From Mrakia gelida (lineage: Eukaryota > Basidiomycota > Tremellomycetes > Cystofilobasidiales > Mrakiaceae), in NCBI GenBank assembly GCA_024345305.1, contig BRON01000006.1:1550001-1614000 (forward strand): a stretch of DNA of 64,000 bases. The letters are read 5' to 3'. The notes under the pieces are model-generated. The model was not told the origin of the DNA, made no database searches, and was given only the letters and a program-made list of their open reading frames with translations. The position numbers and the translations under genes were made by a program. This document shows positions 49,127 through 60,647 of this stretch, one piece after another. Within the stretch, counting starts at the first letter, position 1, and each line of letters begins with the position of its first letter.

Positions 49127-49482
49127 GGTGAAGTGAAGGATGAAGACGTGGTTGTGGTTGTTGGGGGTAGGAGGAGGTTAGAGAGCCATCTTTTAAAGAC
49201 GATTTCCCTCCACCCCGCTTCGGTTTCAGCTTCGGTGAGGACTGGGGCCGTCGCAGGGCCGTCGCGTCGATTCGCCCAACCTCCACCTCCGCCCACCCAA
49301 GGGCCTTGCTCCACCTGCAACAACAATAGAAGAGAAGATGGGTGAGGGATCTCGACCGACTTCTTCGACCCCGAAGACGATGGCCGGTCGAGCGATCGCT
49401 TCCTCTCTCTGTTTCCTTCCTTCTTCCCAAACCATACAGATAGACCTCGACCTTCAAGAGACAGATACATAGAGATCCCCAG
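49127..49482. other. Promoter of the reductase and 3' UTR of the neighbouring minus-strand gene
   Basis: Tandem spacing of about 350 nt between two same-strand genes. No additional gene is seen. Upstream leader introns are possible because GTGAGG-like donors occur near 49210-49240. Confidence 0.35.
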
Positions 49483-50149
49483 CTACTTCTTCTCCTTCGA
49501 CAACCTCTTCTCCAACCACTGATACCAACTCAGCTCCCTCTCAAACCCATGGTCCATCTTCCTCAGCACCTCATCAACCCTCTCATCCTCCTCCTCCCAC
49601 TCCCTCAAATCAACCTTCCACTTCTCCCAAGCCTTCTCAGACTGCACATTCTCCTCAGCACTCATCTCCCAAGTTTCAGGATCCACCGAAGCCAATCTCC
49701 TCTCCTCCTGCTCGGTCCAAAGCGCTCGGACAGGTCGACCTGCTTGCCAGACCCAGCTTTTGGCTGCTAGGGAGGAAAGACCGGGGTAGTCCTGACCCAG
49801 GAGAGTGAAGTCGACGTCGAGTTCGTCGAGGATACCTTCGGTTTTCTTGTCGAGTTCGACGGAGAGGAAGTGGTTCTTTGCTTGGGATTGGTGGAGGGCT
49901 GAGAAGAGGGGGACGAGGGAGGAGCCGTGGTGGGAGGGGAGGAGGTGCTGGGACGAGAAGAAGAATGGGAGCTTGTAAGCTCGACGGTCATATCTGGATG
50001 GGCGAAGAAAGAAGCGAGAAAGAGCTCACTTTGAGGGAGATGGAGGATGAGAAGAAGCGAAGAGATCGAGTCGGAGGGAGGACGACGACCGCTCGACGAC
50101 TCGCGCTTTGTTGTAGAGAGCTTCGTAGAGAAGAAGTGATCTTGAACAT
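49483..50149 (-). CDS. Mitochondrial-targeted protein of unknown function
   Basis: Two exons (50030-50149 and 49483-49971) join in phase to 202 residues if the acceptor TTACAAG is used; the nearer CCATCCAG would give an immediate stop. The N-terminus, MFKITSSLRSSLQQSASRRA with RSLRFFSSS, is a strong mitochondrial presequence. The mature part contains LPFFFSSQHLLPSHHGSSLV and SWVWQAGRPVRALWTEQEER, then a very Glu/Trp-rich helical tail (EKWKVDLREWEEEDERVDEV) ending LSKEKK. The charged helical tail recalls mitochondrial ribosomal proteins, but I cannot name it. Confidence 0.7.
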
Positions 50150-50616
50150 CGAGTAAAGGCTGGAATATGTGCTGCTTGATCGATAGATGGTGTGCTGGTT
50201 TGAGGAAAGGAAGGAGGGAAGGGAGCTCGGGAGGAAGCGAAAGTTGAGCTCGGATGTCATGAGGCCGTCCTTCTGCTGCCTTCCAATCCCTTCCTCGACG
50301 ACGCGAAACGAACAGCTTGAACTCATCTTTCCTCTCTCGCTCTTCGCTTCCACGAGATGATGATGATTCAACTCTGATTGGTAGGTGATGGCGTTTCGGA
50401 GCTTGAACGAGCAAACCAAACAAGAACGACGACGTCGCGCGAGCTCGACATCTGCTTCGCTTTCTTCGTTCTCTTCTCGTCGTGGAAGAGATTGATATCG
50501 AGCATGAAATCGCAAGCTGATCGAACAAACTGATACGTAAGGCACAAAAGCTACGATAACTGCTAGACTGATCTCGGTCCCAAAAACCAACGACGCGTCT
50601 CAACCTCCTCCTCGCT
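50150..50616. other. Intergenic region (3' of the FAP1-like gene, promoter of the mitochondrial gene)
   Basis: It has an A/T-richer stretch near 50540-50580 and a GACGCGTC at about 50590. Nothing coding is seen. Confidence 0.4.
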
Positions 50617-53600
50617 CTACGCACCCTCCTCGTCCGACAACTCCCACGTATCATCCCTCGCCTCAAGATGAGGAGGAATGAACGCAGGCGTCTCAGCTCT
50701 CAACTCCGACCCTCCTTCCTCTGCTCGCTCCAATCCAGGAGGAGCAGGAGCAGGAGCCGGAGCAGGGACGAAGCTCTTCGCGACGGGACTCAAATCCCTC
50801 GTCTCCCTCGCCGTGGTGACAGCAGGCTTCCTCATCCCAGGAGGGACGTAAGGCGATCCAGGTCTTGATCCACTCGGCGACGAAGCGTTCGACGAAGGGA
50901 GGGGAGAAGCTCCCCATGGGTTGGGCTTGGGTTTGACGGGGAGGTTGGCTGAGGTGGGAGGAGGAGGGATGATCGATGAGGGTGGTCGAACGGAGGTGGA
51001 GAGGGAGGTGGTGAGGAGGGAGGGTTTCTTGTTCTCCGCTTGACGTTTGGCTGTTTCTTGAGCGAGAACGGCGGTGAGGAGAGGGTGAGGGATTCGAGAG
51101 TCGACGCGTCGTTGGAGGCGGACGCTGGATTGAGCGAGCGAGAAAGAAGGAAGGAGAGTCAGCGTCGAACAGAAGGTGAACGAGAGAGAAAGAGAGAGGG
51201 AGTGGGTGAACGGACCTCCGAACCGGGTCCTGATCAACCATGTCGGTCTGAAGTCGATAGACCTCCGCGAGCTTCTGGGTGAACTCTCGTCGAGGGAGAG
51301 GAGAGTGAGGGAGGACTTGAGTTGGTCGAGAGCCAGTGACGAAGCTAAGAAACGAAGAAACCATCAGTTCAGGTGCCAATCGAGAAACAAAGAACAAGAG
51401 ATGAAGCAGACTCACTCGTTCAAAGCTTTCTCCAACTGAGCAACAACCACCAAACCCATCGTTCCAGCCAAAGCGATCACCTCAGCAGGCCATTCCACCG
51501 ACGTCTTGTCCGTTCGGTTCTTGCTGATCCCAAGAGCGAGAGCGAGACGTTCGTTTCGGAGAGCTCGTTGGCATTCGTCGACGCACCTATGAGAGAAAGG
51601 AGAACGAACGACTAGAGGTCAGGACTTGTTCGCGACTGAACGACGAAGAAGAGGGAAGGATGAACTGACTTGAGAACGACTCGAGATCGAGAAGTAGGAC
51701 TAGAGGTAGAGGCCCCGCAGGAAGCTTGGACTTGGATTCGGCCGCAGGTGCAGCTTTGGAAGACGACTGAGTGAGGGGAAGGAGGGGAGACGAGACGCGA
51801 TGAAGTTAAGTTCGAATTCTCTCGTTTCGTGAGTCGAAGGGAAGAAACGACGAGACTCACTAGCAGGGCAAGAAATCGACTCGTCACAAGCAGAAGGCGA
51901 GTGACAGGCGACTTGACATCCGTGACCGCTGGAAAGCGGAGAAAGAAAAGGAACGAACGAAGGTCAGCTCGCGTTTCGACTCTCGAGCGCGAGCGAATGA
52001 ACGAAGCAAGAAGAGGGACGAACCAAAGCTTCCTCGGCTTCCCACAAGGCTTGCTGCAAATCTCATGTTCTCCAGGAGCGTGACAGGACTGTTGTGAGGA
52101 GGATCGGGGTACGAAAAGTCAGTCGAGAAACGAGACGAGATACGACAAGGTTCGGAGAAAGAGATGTTCGAGAACTCACCTTCTCGCATCGATGCCATCC
52201 GCAACCCAACAACTCGCCACAGATCTGACCGCAAGAGACCTTGTCCTGACTGCATCGGACGTTCTATTTCACCAGGCCAACGAGCGAACGAGCGAAGAAC
52301 GAAACAGGTCAGCGAAGCTCGTCTCCCTCGGCGTCTTCTCGTTCGCTCGCTGGAGAACTCACCTTAACCAAACTCTTCCCACACCCACACGTCTTCGCCG
52401 TCAGGAAGATGCACGGCGGACAGCTCTCTCCTTCGTGACACGCATGGGGAGCCTTGGGGTGGCCGCATCGAGGAGCTGGTCGAGAGCAGGGGTAGGTGCA
52501 GGTGAGTTGACGACCGCAGGGGATGGGTGGGTAGACGACTGTTCGACGGCAGTGGCAGATGAGCTGCGGAACGATGCGATGCGAAAGAGAGGTGGGTGTT
52601 AGTTTGGGGGAGGGGAAGGAAGGGGAGGGGAAAGGGAAGGGAAGGGGACGGGAAGGAGAGGAGTCGAAACGAACCTCATCGTACGAAGCCTCGAGACAAG
52701 GAGGACAAGGTCCCTTGTGATCCAGAGCGGGACATTGATGGTTCCCACACGAGAGCTAGGTCAGCCGAAAATGAACGAAAGTCAGCTTCGAACTTCGAGG
52801 AAGGACAAACCGAAAGCTCCAAGACGACTTGACGACGACTCACAGGTTTCCCACAAACCAACGAGCACGTATGCCAACCTCCCTCGTCTTCGTCCTCCAG
52901 ATCTCCAGCTCGTTTCTTCCCTTTGGACTTGACTCCCTTGTAAGCGAGGGGACAGCACTGTTTCGAAAGACGAGACGAACGGGGAGAGGTTAGCGAACGC
53001 GTTGCGTTGTTCGTCCGTCCCCCTCCTTTCCTCGCTCGCGCTTGGTCGAACCCGAGCCCAGCAAGTCGAAGACGGAGTGCGAGAGTGAAGGGTAGGAAAG
53101 GGGAAGATGGGACGAACCGTTCTCCCACACTGATGCTTCGAACAAGACCTCAAAGCTCGACAGACGCGTTCGCATCGGATCTCCGAGAGTCCTTCGGCTT
53201 CTTCCTTTCGACGGACGTAGCAGGATCGGGTGACCTAATTTGGCGAGCGAGGTAGTGGGCGAGGAAGAAGGGAGAGGTGGGCGAGGAGGGAGAGCAAAAA
53301 AAGTCAGCTCTCGAGTTCCTTTCGGCGCGAGTTCGAACGGGACGAGAACCAGAGCGGTAGGAGCGAACCTTCGACTCTCCACATCGACAAGGAAGCGTGA
53401 TCTGAACTGAGCAAGGAGGACAGGGACCTGCCAACGCAAACGCGAACCGCAAAACGAGTCAGCTCTCTCTCTCGTCTCCTTCCTCCCCCCTCCCACCCAC
53501 CCGCCCCTCCAACCCCTTCGTCATTTCGTCTCTCACTCACCAACATGACACCGACTCTCACACCCATGCCCACATCCACCCTCCTGTTCCTTCCCACACC

Positions 53601-56080
53601 TCCTCTGACACGTCGGGATCGGGTCTTCGCACGTCCTCCTCGGAGGTGTGTTGGGAAGGGTGGCGAGGAGGTTCGCTCCGCACGGGCAGGTTTTGATGAG
53701 GGAGGGGGAGAGGGGACAGGTTTGAGGGGATGAGGGGGAGGTGGGTGGGTGGGGGTGACATTTCTGTGCCGGTTGGGGGGAGGAGGGAGAGATGGGAGGG
53801 TCAGAAAAACAAGACGACGCGACGCGAGGGTTTCAAGAAAAGCTGGGCAAGAAATCGAACTCACCTCCTCGCACGCATGAACTCCACAATCCCACTTCCT
53901 AGCACACGTTCGTTCGCATCCGAAGCGTCCTATCCACTCCTTCTTCTTCGTCTCCTCTCCGGTGGAAGTAGGAGAGGTGGGAGAGAAACAAACCACCTCC
54001 CTCTCCCTCCCCTCTCCGCATCTCCCCTCCCTCGATTCCTCCCCACAGTAGCACGTCAAGGTTTCTTTGACGGGACAGGGCTCGCAGGGTCCTTCGTGAC
54101 AGGGCTCCTGGGCGAGCGAAGCGAGCACGAATGTCAGCGAAAGAGAGGCAGAAGAGTGGAGGGGAGTGGAGAGAGGAGGGAAGGGAAGGGAGAGACGAGG
54201 ACTGACCTTGCATCGATGCTCGGGGTTGTTGCACGATAGGGCACGAGAGCAGGTCTGGCCGCATGAGGGAGGAGCGTTGGCGATTCGGTGGGAGCATCGA
54301 GTGAGGATGGGGGTGGAGTGGGAGCCGCAGGGGAGGAGCATCGAGACGGAACAGGGTCTGTTGAACGAACGACGCGTCGAGGGAACGATGGAGAAAGGAG
54401 GTCAGCGTCTCGGTTCGTTTCGTTCGTTCGTTCTTCGCCGTCGGAGGGTTTAGATGAGAGAGGGGGTTGATTGAATGGGGTGCAACTCACGGACAAGGCC
54501 CAGGATGACACTCCAACGGACAAGGATGAGCACAGTTGGTCGTCCATCTCGACCTTGAACAACCTGTTCCGCACGAGTGAGGCGTGGCGAGTCGAGAGGG
54601 TTTCGGATCGGTTTGACGGTTGCAGAAACACCTGAAAGATCATCAAAACAACCCGCACACGAGAACGAACCGAAACGAAAACAAGAGAGAGAGCGAAGGT
54701 CAGCTCGTACGCACGAACGAGCGGAGGAGAGCGACGAGCGAGCGATAAGGGGGGGAGGGAGAAGACGTACGTATACTTCTTAGGCACCTGAACTCGTTTC
54801 GTCTGACATCCAGGACATCTCCATTCGGGCTGCTCCGAAAAACCCAACCCGCAAAGTCAGCTTTCTCGCCTAAGTACTTGTTTCCTTCGAACGAAACGAA
54901 GCGAAGCTCAAACTGAAGCTCACCTCTCCTTCCCTCCCCGGAACGCCCTGCAGATCCTTCACCGATCTCGAAGCCCAGTCGTTGATGCACCTATTGATAC
55001 AACAGCACACGAATCATCTCGTCAACAAGCGAACGAGCGAACGAGCGAACGAACGACGAGCGACGACTCACTTGAGATGGAAGATCCCCCAACAGCAGTT
55101 CCCTTCTCCAGACGTCTTGACTTCTCCGTTCTTGATTCCATCGACCTGACCAGCGAGCGAGTCGAAGGCTGAAGGAGGAGCGGGGGTGCAGGACCAGATG
55201 GGTTGGGTTGGGAAGATGGCACTGCGAGTGGGACGAGCGAAGGAGAGAAGGGAGGAGGTCAGCTCTCGAGCTCGAGTTGTCGCTCTCCTTCCCTCCTCCC
55301 CTCGTTCGCTTCCCCGATGCTTAGAAGACAGAAAGAAAGACGCGAAACCTACTTGAAACAGATTGAACAATCCAAGAACGGAGGGTTCCCTACTGCCCAA
55401 CTCAACCTGGTAGCGAGATCTTCATCGTCGTGAGGTTTCGGAGGAGCTGGCTCTCCTCCTCGCCCTCCTCCTCCCTCGTTCCTCCCTCCTCCTGCTCGAG
55501 AGTCCTTCTTGGGCTGCTGCGGACGACGTTGTTGTTGTCTCGGCTGTTGTTGTTGTTGATCTCGATCTCCATTGACTGAACTTGAAGCTGAGGGAGCGTT
55601 CGAGTTGGACGAAGAAAGCTGACCTCCTGCGAAACCTGCTCGACGAGATTGACCTCCTGGACGAGGAGCGGAGAGTCCTCCTCCTGCTGCGGGAGTGGAA
55701 GTTGAAGCGGGGTGAGGGTGAGGGTGGGAGTGAGGAGCGTCGTTGGGTCCGTGCTGATGTCGATGGGGTGGGGGAGCTCGGATGGAAGAGCCTGAACCGC
55801 CTGCTCGTCTTCCTCCCTGACTCGCTCCTTCAACGACGACGTCCCTCTCTCCAGCTGAAGGTCCTCCACCAGCTCGTCGGTTTCGATTCCGGTTCCTCTT
55901 GTCTCCTCCAGCTCCATTTCCGCCAGTCTGGGAGACTCGAGCCTCGCTTGAAGAAGAAGCAGGAGGAGCAGAGGAGGAGGAAGGTGGAGGTCGTCGATTT
56001 CGTCGAGAAGGTCCAGTCGTCCCTAGGCCTTCAGCGGTGGTAGGGGTTGAGGAAGGGGGTGGGAGAGAAGCGTCGGCCAT
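50617..56080 (-). CDS. NFX1-type zinc-finger protein (FAP1 homologue) with RING-like and R3H domains
   Basis: Probable nuclear/cytosolic RNA- or DNA-binding protein; yeast FAP1 binds FKBP12 and gives rapamycin resistance. The start is MADASLPPPSSTPT at 56080, followed by about 230 disordered residues (Gln run, HSHPHPHP). Then a RING-like module: FLDCSICFNAIFPTQPIWSC ... GNCCWGIFHLKCINDWASRS ... EWRCPGCQTKR. Next, a series of NF-X1 Cys/His repeats: HSCGTGCSRSRWTTNCAHPC, HPGPCPPCSVSMLLPCGSHS, ANAPPSCGQTCSRAL, HEGPCEPCPVKETLTCYCGE, and more down to about 51.9 kb. The C-terminus has an R3H domain (REFTQKLAEVYRLQTDMVDQ) then a Pro/Ser tail ending LSDEEGA. About twenty short exons, several ending inside zinc repeats. 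The RING has an unusually long insert between its second and third Cys clusters. Confidence 0.92.
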
Positions 56081-56614
56081 GCGATACGGGTGGAGGTTGA
56101 TGGGTGGGTGTCAGGAAAGGGGGGGTGGAGTCGGTTGGTGGGTGGTGGAGAAGAGGAAAGAAGGAGGGAGGAAGGAGGAAAGCAGAGGGTGAGCTCGTTT
56201 TCAAGTCATCGCGCTTTCGAGAGTTGCACTCGAAGATTCGACGGAGCGGAGCCGAAGACGGAAAATTTATGACTCGATTCACATTTTCCGAGTCGTGTCC
56301 AGAGGATGTGGGAGTGAGAGGCGAATAGTCGAGGTTGGATTGGGTTTGACTGGGAGAGGAGAGAAGGAGGGCTGAGAAGTCGAGGCGAAGAGTGGTGAAA
56401 AGGCCGACGCGTCGAAGCAGAAACGATGAAAGAACGGGCGCAAGAAAGAGAGATATAGAGAAGAGAGAAAAGTCCATGGGAGAGTCATCGACCCCGAGCA
56501 GAGAAACAGAAGCACAGACTAGCGAGTTAAGTAAGAGAAGAGAGTAGAAAGAAGAGATATCAAGATCGAGCCCTCGTCCCACCTGAGTCGACTTCGAGGA
56601 ATACGACAAGGCTA
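56081..56614. other. Promoter of the FAP1-like gene
   Basis: A tandem spacer between the Kre9-like stop and the FAP1-like start. A GACGCGTC lies at 56406. I see no gene. Confidence 0.4.
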
Positions 56615-58027
56615 CTAGAGAGTCGCCGTACTGTTGGATCCATGCCACTGAGCGAGTCTGAAAGAAGCGAATCAAACCGAGTCAGAGGGTCGGCTTCGTG
56701 CGAGCGGAGGAAGAAAAGGTCTCGCGCGCGCCAGGACGACGTGAGTCGAGTGAAGGAGAGGAACGAGAGGGACTCACTTCGATCCAGCCAAGTATCCTCG
56801 TCCCCAAGCCTCTCCACCAGAAACACCCGTAGGCTGTTCGGCGTTCGCGGGCGTAGCACACTGTCCTTCAGACGAGATCTGTTTCGAAACAAGGGAGGGG
56901 GAGGAAAGGTCAGCTCGGGGGTTTCGCTGGGGCTCGAGCGGGAGCGCGAGTCGGAGGGGCGGGTGGATGATTTCAAAGGTCGCAGCGGTAGAGAGTGCTG
57001 ATGGAGCAAGGATTGAGTGGGATGGCGGAAGGGAAGGAGTCGAGGCGGCCAGAAGAGAGGAGAAATGCGAGAGCGGAACTCACGCAGAACCTCCCAGAGT
57101 ATGTCCTGTCGGCCTCTCCTCCAGCAGAGTTCAATCGGACCATTCGGTAGAAGTAGATGGTAGAAAAGGTGTCGACGACTGTAGAAAGAAAAAGCGAGAG
57201 GAAGAAAAACTGGAGTGAGCTCGACAGTCCAAGAGAGAGGGAAGGGGAGGGAAGGGAGGAGCGAGCTCACGAGGGCAAACGTGAGTCGCAGAGGTGGCTG
57301 TTTAGAGGACAAAGACGAGGTCAGGATAGGAACACGGAGCGGCAAAAGGTAATCTGAACGCACTGGTTCCAGTAGCATCGAAGTTATCGACGGCGACTGA
57401 GGGACGAACGGGGGAAGCGGAGGAAGGAAGGTCAGCTCGGCGCGCGAACGAGTGATGAAGGAAGGAGAGGGAGTTGCTCACCGGCAATGGCTCGCTTGAA
57501 GATATCGCTACCAGTCATGACTAGGGTGTCGACAAAGACGCAAGAGAGGCAGGAAGGTGAGCTTCCGAGACGAGAGGAGGAAGAGGAGGCGATGCGGAAG
57601 GGGAAGGGAAGGAGGAGACGCACCATCGATCCGGGCGTCTGTCGAGGCAAAACGAAGACGAGTTCAGCGTCCCGACGTTCGCAACGAGAGATATAGGAAA
57701 AGATGGACTGACTTGTCCAGTTTCCAGTCGTATCTCGCGTCCAGTCTACCTGGCAGTTGGCTCCAGCCTGGGAGAGCGACAAGGGAAGGGAAGGAAGCGA
57801 AGGTCAGCTCCGTCTCTCTCCCCTCCTCCCTCCTTCTCTCGTCCCGTATATATGCTCACATCACCACCCAAACCTCCTTGAGGGGCGCTGAAAGTAGGGC
57901 TTCCAGATGCCTGGGTGGTCTCGGTACTTTCGGCTGCAGTCGCAGTCGTAGTAGGGTCGTCAGTTTGAGCGAGGGAGGAGGAGGCGAAGAGGGTGAGAGC
58001 TAGCAGGCCGAGGGAGAAGAGACGCAT
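56615..58027 (-). CDS. Secreted Kre9/Knh1-like (Ser-Thr-rich surface) protein
   Basis: Cell-surface glycoprotein of the Kre9/Knh1 N-terminal family (PF10342-like). It begins with a signal peptide, MRLFSLGLLALTLFASSSLA, then a Thr/Ser-rich segment (DDPTTTATAAESTETTQA) and the domain: AGANCQVDWTRDTTGNWT, VMTGSDIFKRAIAAVDNFDA, ATSATHVCPLVDTFSTIYF with YRMVRLNSAGGEADRTYSGR, and CATPANAEQPTGVSGGEAWG near the end. The motif NCQVDW...TGNWT is the usual opening of the domain, and STIYFYRM the usual closing strand. It ends QWHGSNSTATL with no hydrophobic tail, so it is probably secreted or wall-bound rather than GPI-anchored. About ten short exons. Confidence 0.8.
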
Positions 58028-59008
58028 GGTGAACGGGATGAAGTAGAGAAGGGAAGGAGCAAGCAGTAGAGAGAGGAAGGGAGTAGAGAGAGGAAGAGGC
58101 AGGTAGGGTTGATGGTCGTTGCGAGTTGAAGGAGGAACGGCCGGCTCGAGGACCCTCCTGATTTCAAGAGAGACGAACACCGCTCTGCGATTCTCCCTCA
58201 AACCCTCACTCGCGTCTTTTTTCGATCATCTATATTCGCATCATGGACTCGACAGGTCTCTTCTCGGGACGATCAGGTAATTCGACTTCCAAAAAAGTTG
58301 CTCGGAGGACGCAAACAACGAAGGAAACTTACGCTCTCCTTGGCCTCCTCCCTTCGACAGCTTGGTTCTCTTCCTCTTGCCCTCGAACTCACGTCGATTC
58401 TTGGGGTATCTCCCACTCTTCCTATCGTCGAAGAGATGACCGGGAACTGATTGGTCTCTGGTCCGAGAAGTCAACAACGGAGGAAGCAGGTTCTCGTCGG
58501 CTGAAACGGAGGGGAGAGCGAGAGGAGGCGTCGACTTCGTCTTCTTAAGGGATCTCGAGGACCCTGTCTATGATAGGTGAGGCCACTGGCTCGTTCAAGA
58601 TGTACCCGTACACGTACCTCATTGTCTAACCATCTTCGTTGCTTCCTTTTCGGTAGACTCAGCAGCTCAACGCCCATCGTTCGTCGGCTTGTCCTCTCGT
58701 CGTTCGTTCGTCTTTCTGACCTCTCTCCGACCCGCTTTCTTCTTTTCCGTTCTATAATTCAGCTCCTCTCGTCTCTCTGGGTCCAAGTCTCAGCTTCGAA
58801 GAACAAACGGTTATTTCTCAGTCCTTTGGGTTCTCCTTCATCGACCGCCGAACACGAGCTGATGATCGCGTCTGTTCATCGTCTTCTCTTTCTCGCAGAA
58901 TCCCCCTCGGACCGTTCTTGCTCGATGGTCCGTCATCGTTAAACTTCTCTATACTTCAAATATGTACTCTAGCTGATCTCCTCTCCTTGTCGCTTCTCGC
59001 TCGATCAG
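58028..59008. other. Divergent upstream region with unresolved 5' exons of the next gene
   Basis: An ATG at 58243 starts MDSTGLFSGRS before a GTAATT donor-like site. A second open stretch at about 58473-58585 reads GGVDFVFLRDLEDPVYDR before a GTGAGG donor. Neither joins in phase with the solid exons that begin at 59009 without further assumptions. Confidence 0.35.
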
Positions 59009-59812
59009 AAAACCACTCGTCCGCCTCTCTTCTCGCCAAAACAAACCCCAACCCATCGCCTCAGCCCTTCAAGACCCCCCTCAGACCAGCTCAGTCCTAC
59101 CCACCTCAGCATCCTGCTGCACAAATCCCATCTTCCGTTCCTTCAGGTTCGTATCTCCGGTCACCGTCGAACCCTCGTCGCAGCTGAACGTTCGTTCTCG
59201 ACGCGTCGTGCATCTACTCACTTCCTTCTCTCCTCTTCGTGCCTTCATCTTCTTCGAGCAGCACCTCACTCAGACTCAGCTCACCCGAAAAGAAAGCTCT
59301 CTTCGTCAACCACCTCAAAAGCACTCGAACCTCTTCGATTCAAGAAACCCAAAGTCGTCGGCGTCGAGAACAGCAACGCTCAGCAGCCAACCTCGTTCGT
59401 TCTTCATTATCTCTTTTATCTTCGCGCTCTCTCGCCTCTTTCTCCTCCCTCATCTACCTGACCTCTTGCTCAATCCAGCTCCGACCCACCGCCCTACGTC
59501 CTCCCAAACTCCAACCCACCGACAACAACTCCGCTTCTCCTCCTCCAGCACATCTCCCACCTCCTCCCTCCCGCTTCAACCATCCCGAACCGAGGATCCT
59601 ACAGGTTTGGCACGGGAGGGAAGGAGGAGCACGTTGGTGGATTGGGTGTGGGAGTGTTCGATGTCGAGGGTGGGAGGGAGGGTGGGAGGTGAGTTTCGAA
59701 GTGAGCGAGGGAATGTGAGTTGGGCAAAGAAAGAGAAGCTGATGTTGGATTTGGGAGAAGCAGATTCGAAGCTGTTTTGAAGAAAAGGGTCAAGTTGGAG
59801 CCGGAGAATTGA
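59009..59812 (+). CDS. Small Pro/Ser-rich, basic, probably nuclear protein (5' end unresolved)
   Basis: Four exons (59009-59146, 59262-59394, 59479-59688, 59764-59812) keep phase throughout and give about 177 residues. Seen: NPSPQPFKTPLRPAQSYPPQ, then AHPKRKLSSSTTSKALEPLR with FKKPKVVGVENSNAQQPTSS, then PPYVLPNSNPPTTTPLLLLQ, a Gly-rich FGTGGKEEHVGGLGVGVFDV, and the end GRFEAVLKKRVKLEPEN. Two nuclear-localisation-like stretches (PKRK and KKRVKLEP) point to the nucleus. I do not recognise a family. The start codon is in an upstream exon I could not place. Confidence 0.6.
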
Positions 59813-59873
59813 GAGGAGGTGGAGAGGAGAGGGAGGAGGACGCGACGAGGACGGAGGTTTGCATTTGGTTGGA

Positions 59874-60424
59874 ATGAGTTGGTTCGAGTTTGAGTTTGGA
59901 CGTCGCGAGGATGAATGACGAGTAACGTTTTGAAAGAAGGTTTGCGGAGAGGGTAGGCTGGAGGAAGGGAAAGGGGAAGAGAGCGAGAACGAGACGCGTC
60001 GATCGAATCGAAGTCGCTCGTTCGAGCCGTTCAACAGCCCTCATGCCGAGCTCGATGCCACCCATTTCCTCGTCGAGACACTTATCAAGTCCGTATCTCA
60101 CGTTGAAGTCTACCTTGAGCCGCAGGTACCGACAACGAGAAAGGAGGGAGGAAGGGGAGGCACGCGAGCGACCGACGAGAGCGTCCGTCGCGAAGCCAGC
60201 CTGGTTCGCTGGGAAACGTCAAATTTTCCAAGTCGAAAGAGCTTAGTTCATCTCTATCTATACCTCTTCTCAAGATCCGAGCTCTAGAAGATCCCAGCTC
60301 GTCGAATATAGTGTTCCCAAAACTGCGCGATTTGACCTCCGCCACTCTCCCAGCGGGCCTCAGGTTTTTCGTTCGAGAGCTGGCGAGACAAGTAGAACTG
60401 AACTCCATCCCCGTCAAAATGTGA
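59874..60424 (+). CDS. Small unknown protein, 81 residues
   Basis: Three exons (59874-59881, 60038-60125, 60275-60424) join in phase to 81 residues: MSCPHAELDATHFLVETLIK, SVSHVEVYLEPQ, then IRALEDPSSSNIVFPKLRDL and TSATLPAGLRFFVRELARQV ending LNSIPVKM. The two large exons look genuine: they are compact, with helical patterns and hydrophobic spacing. The 8-nt first exon is only a proposal that fits the phase. The size suggests a small subunit of a complex; I cannot say which. Confidence 0.5.
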
Positions 60425-60647
60425 GAACGCGGACCCTTCTTCCCTCCCACCCGGATATACACCCCCTCCCCCCACGACCGACCTCGAAGGAATGGAAGAT
60501 TTGGCGAGCCTAGGAGAGGAGGGAAAGGTCAAGGAAGGAGGAAGGGAGGAAGGAGGAGAGGTCAAGGGAGGGAGGGGAGAACGACGTCTTTGGATCCACC
60601 TTCCCTCCCTCCCTTCCAAACCAACCTACGCACCTTTACATCCCAGC

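Noticed and set aside
58243..58276. MDSTGLFSGRS as the first exon of the nuclear-type protein at 59 kb
   Set aside because: It can be spliced to 58473 in phase, but the resulting frame does not match the phase of the well-supported exons from 59009 on.
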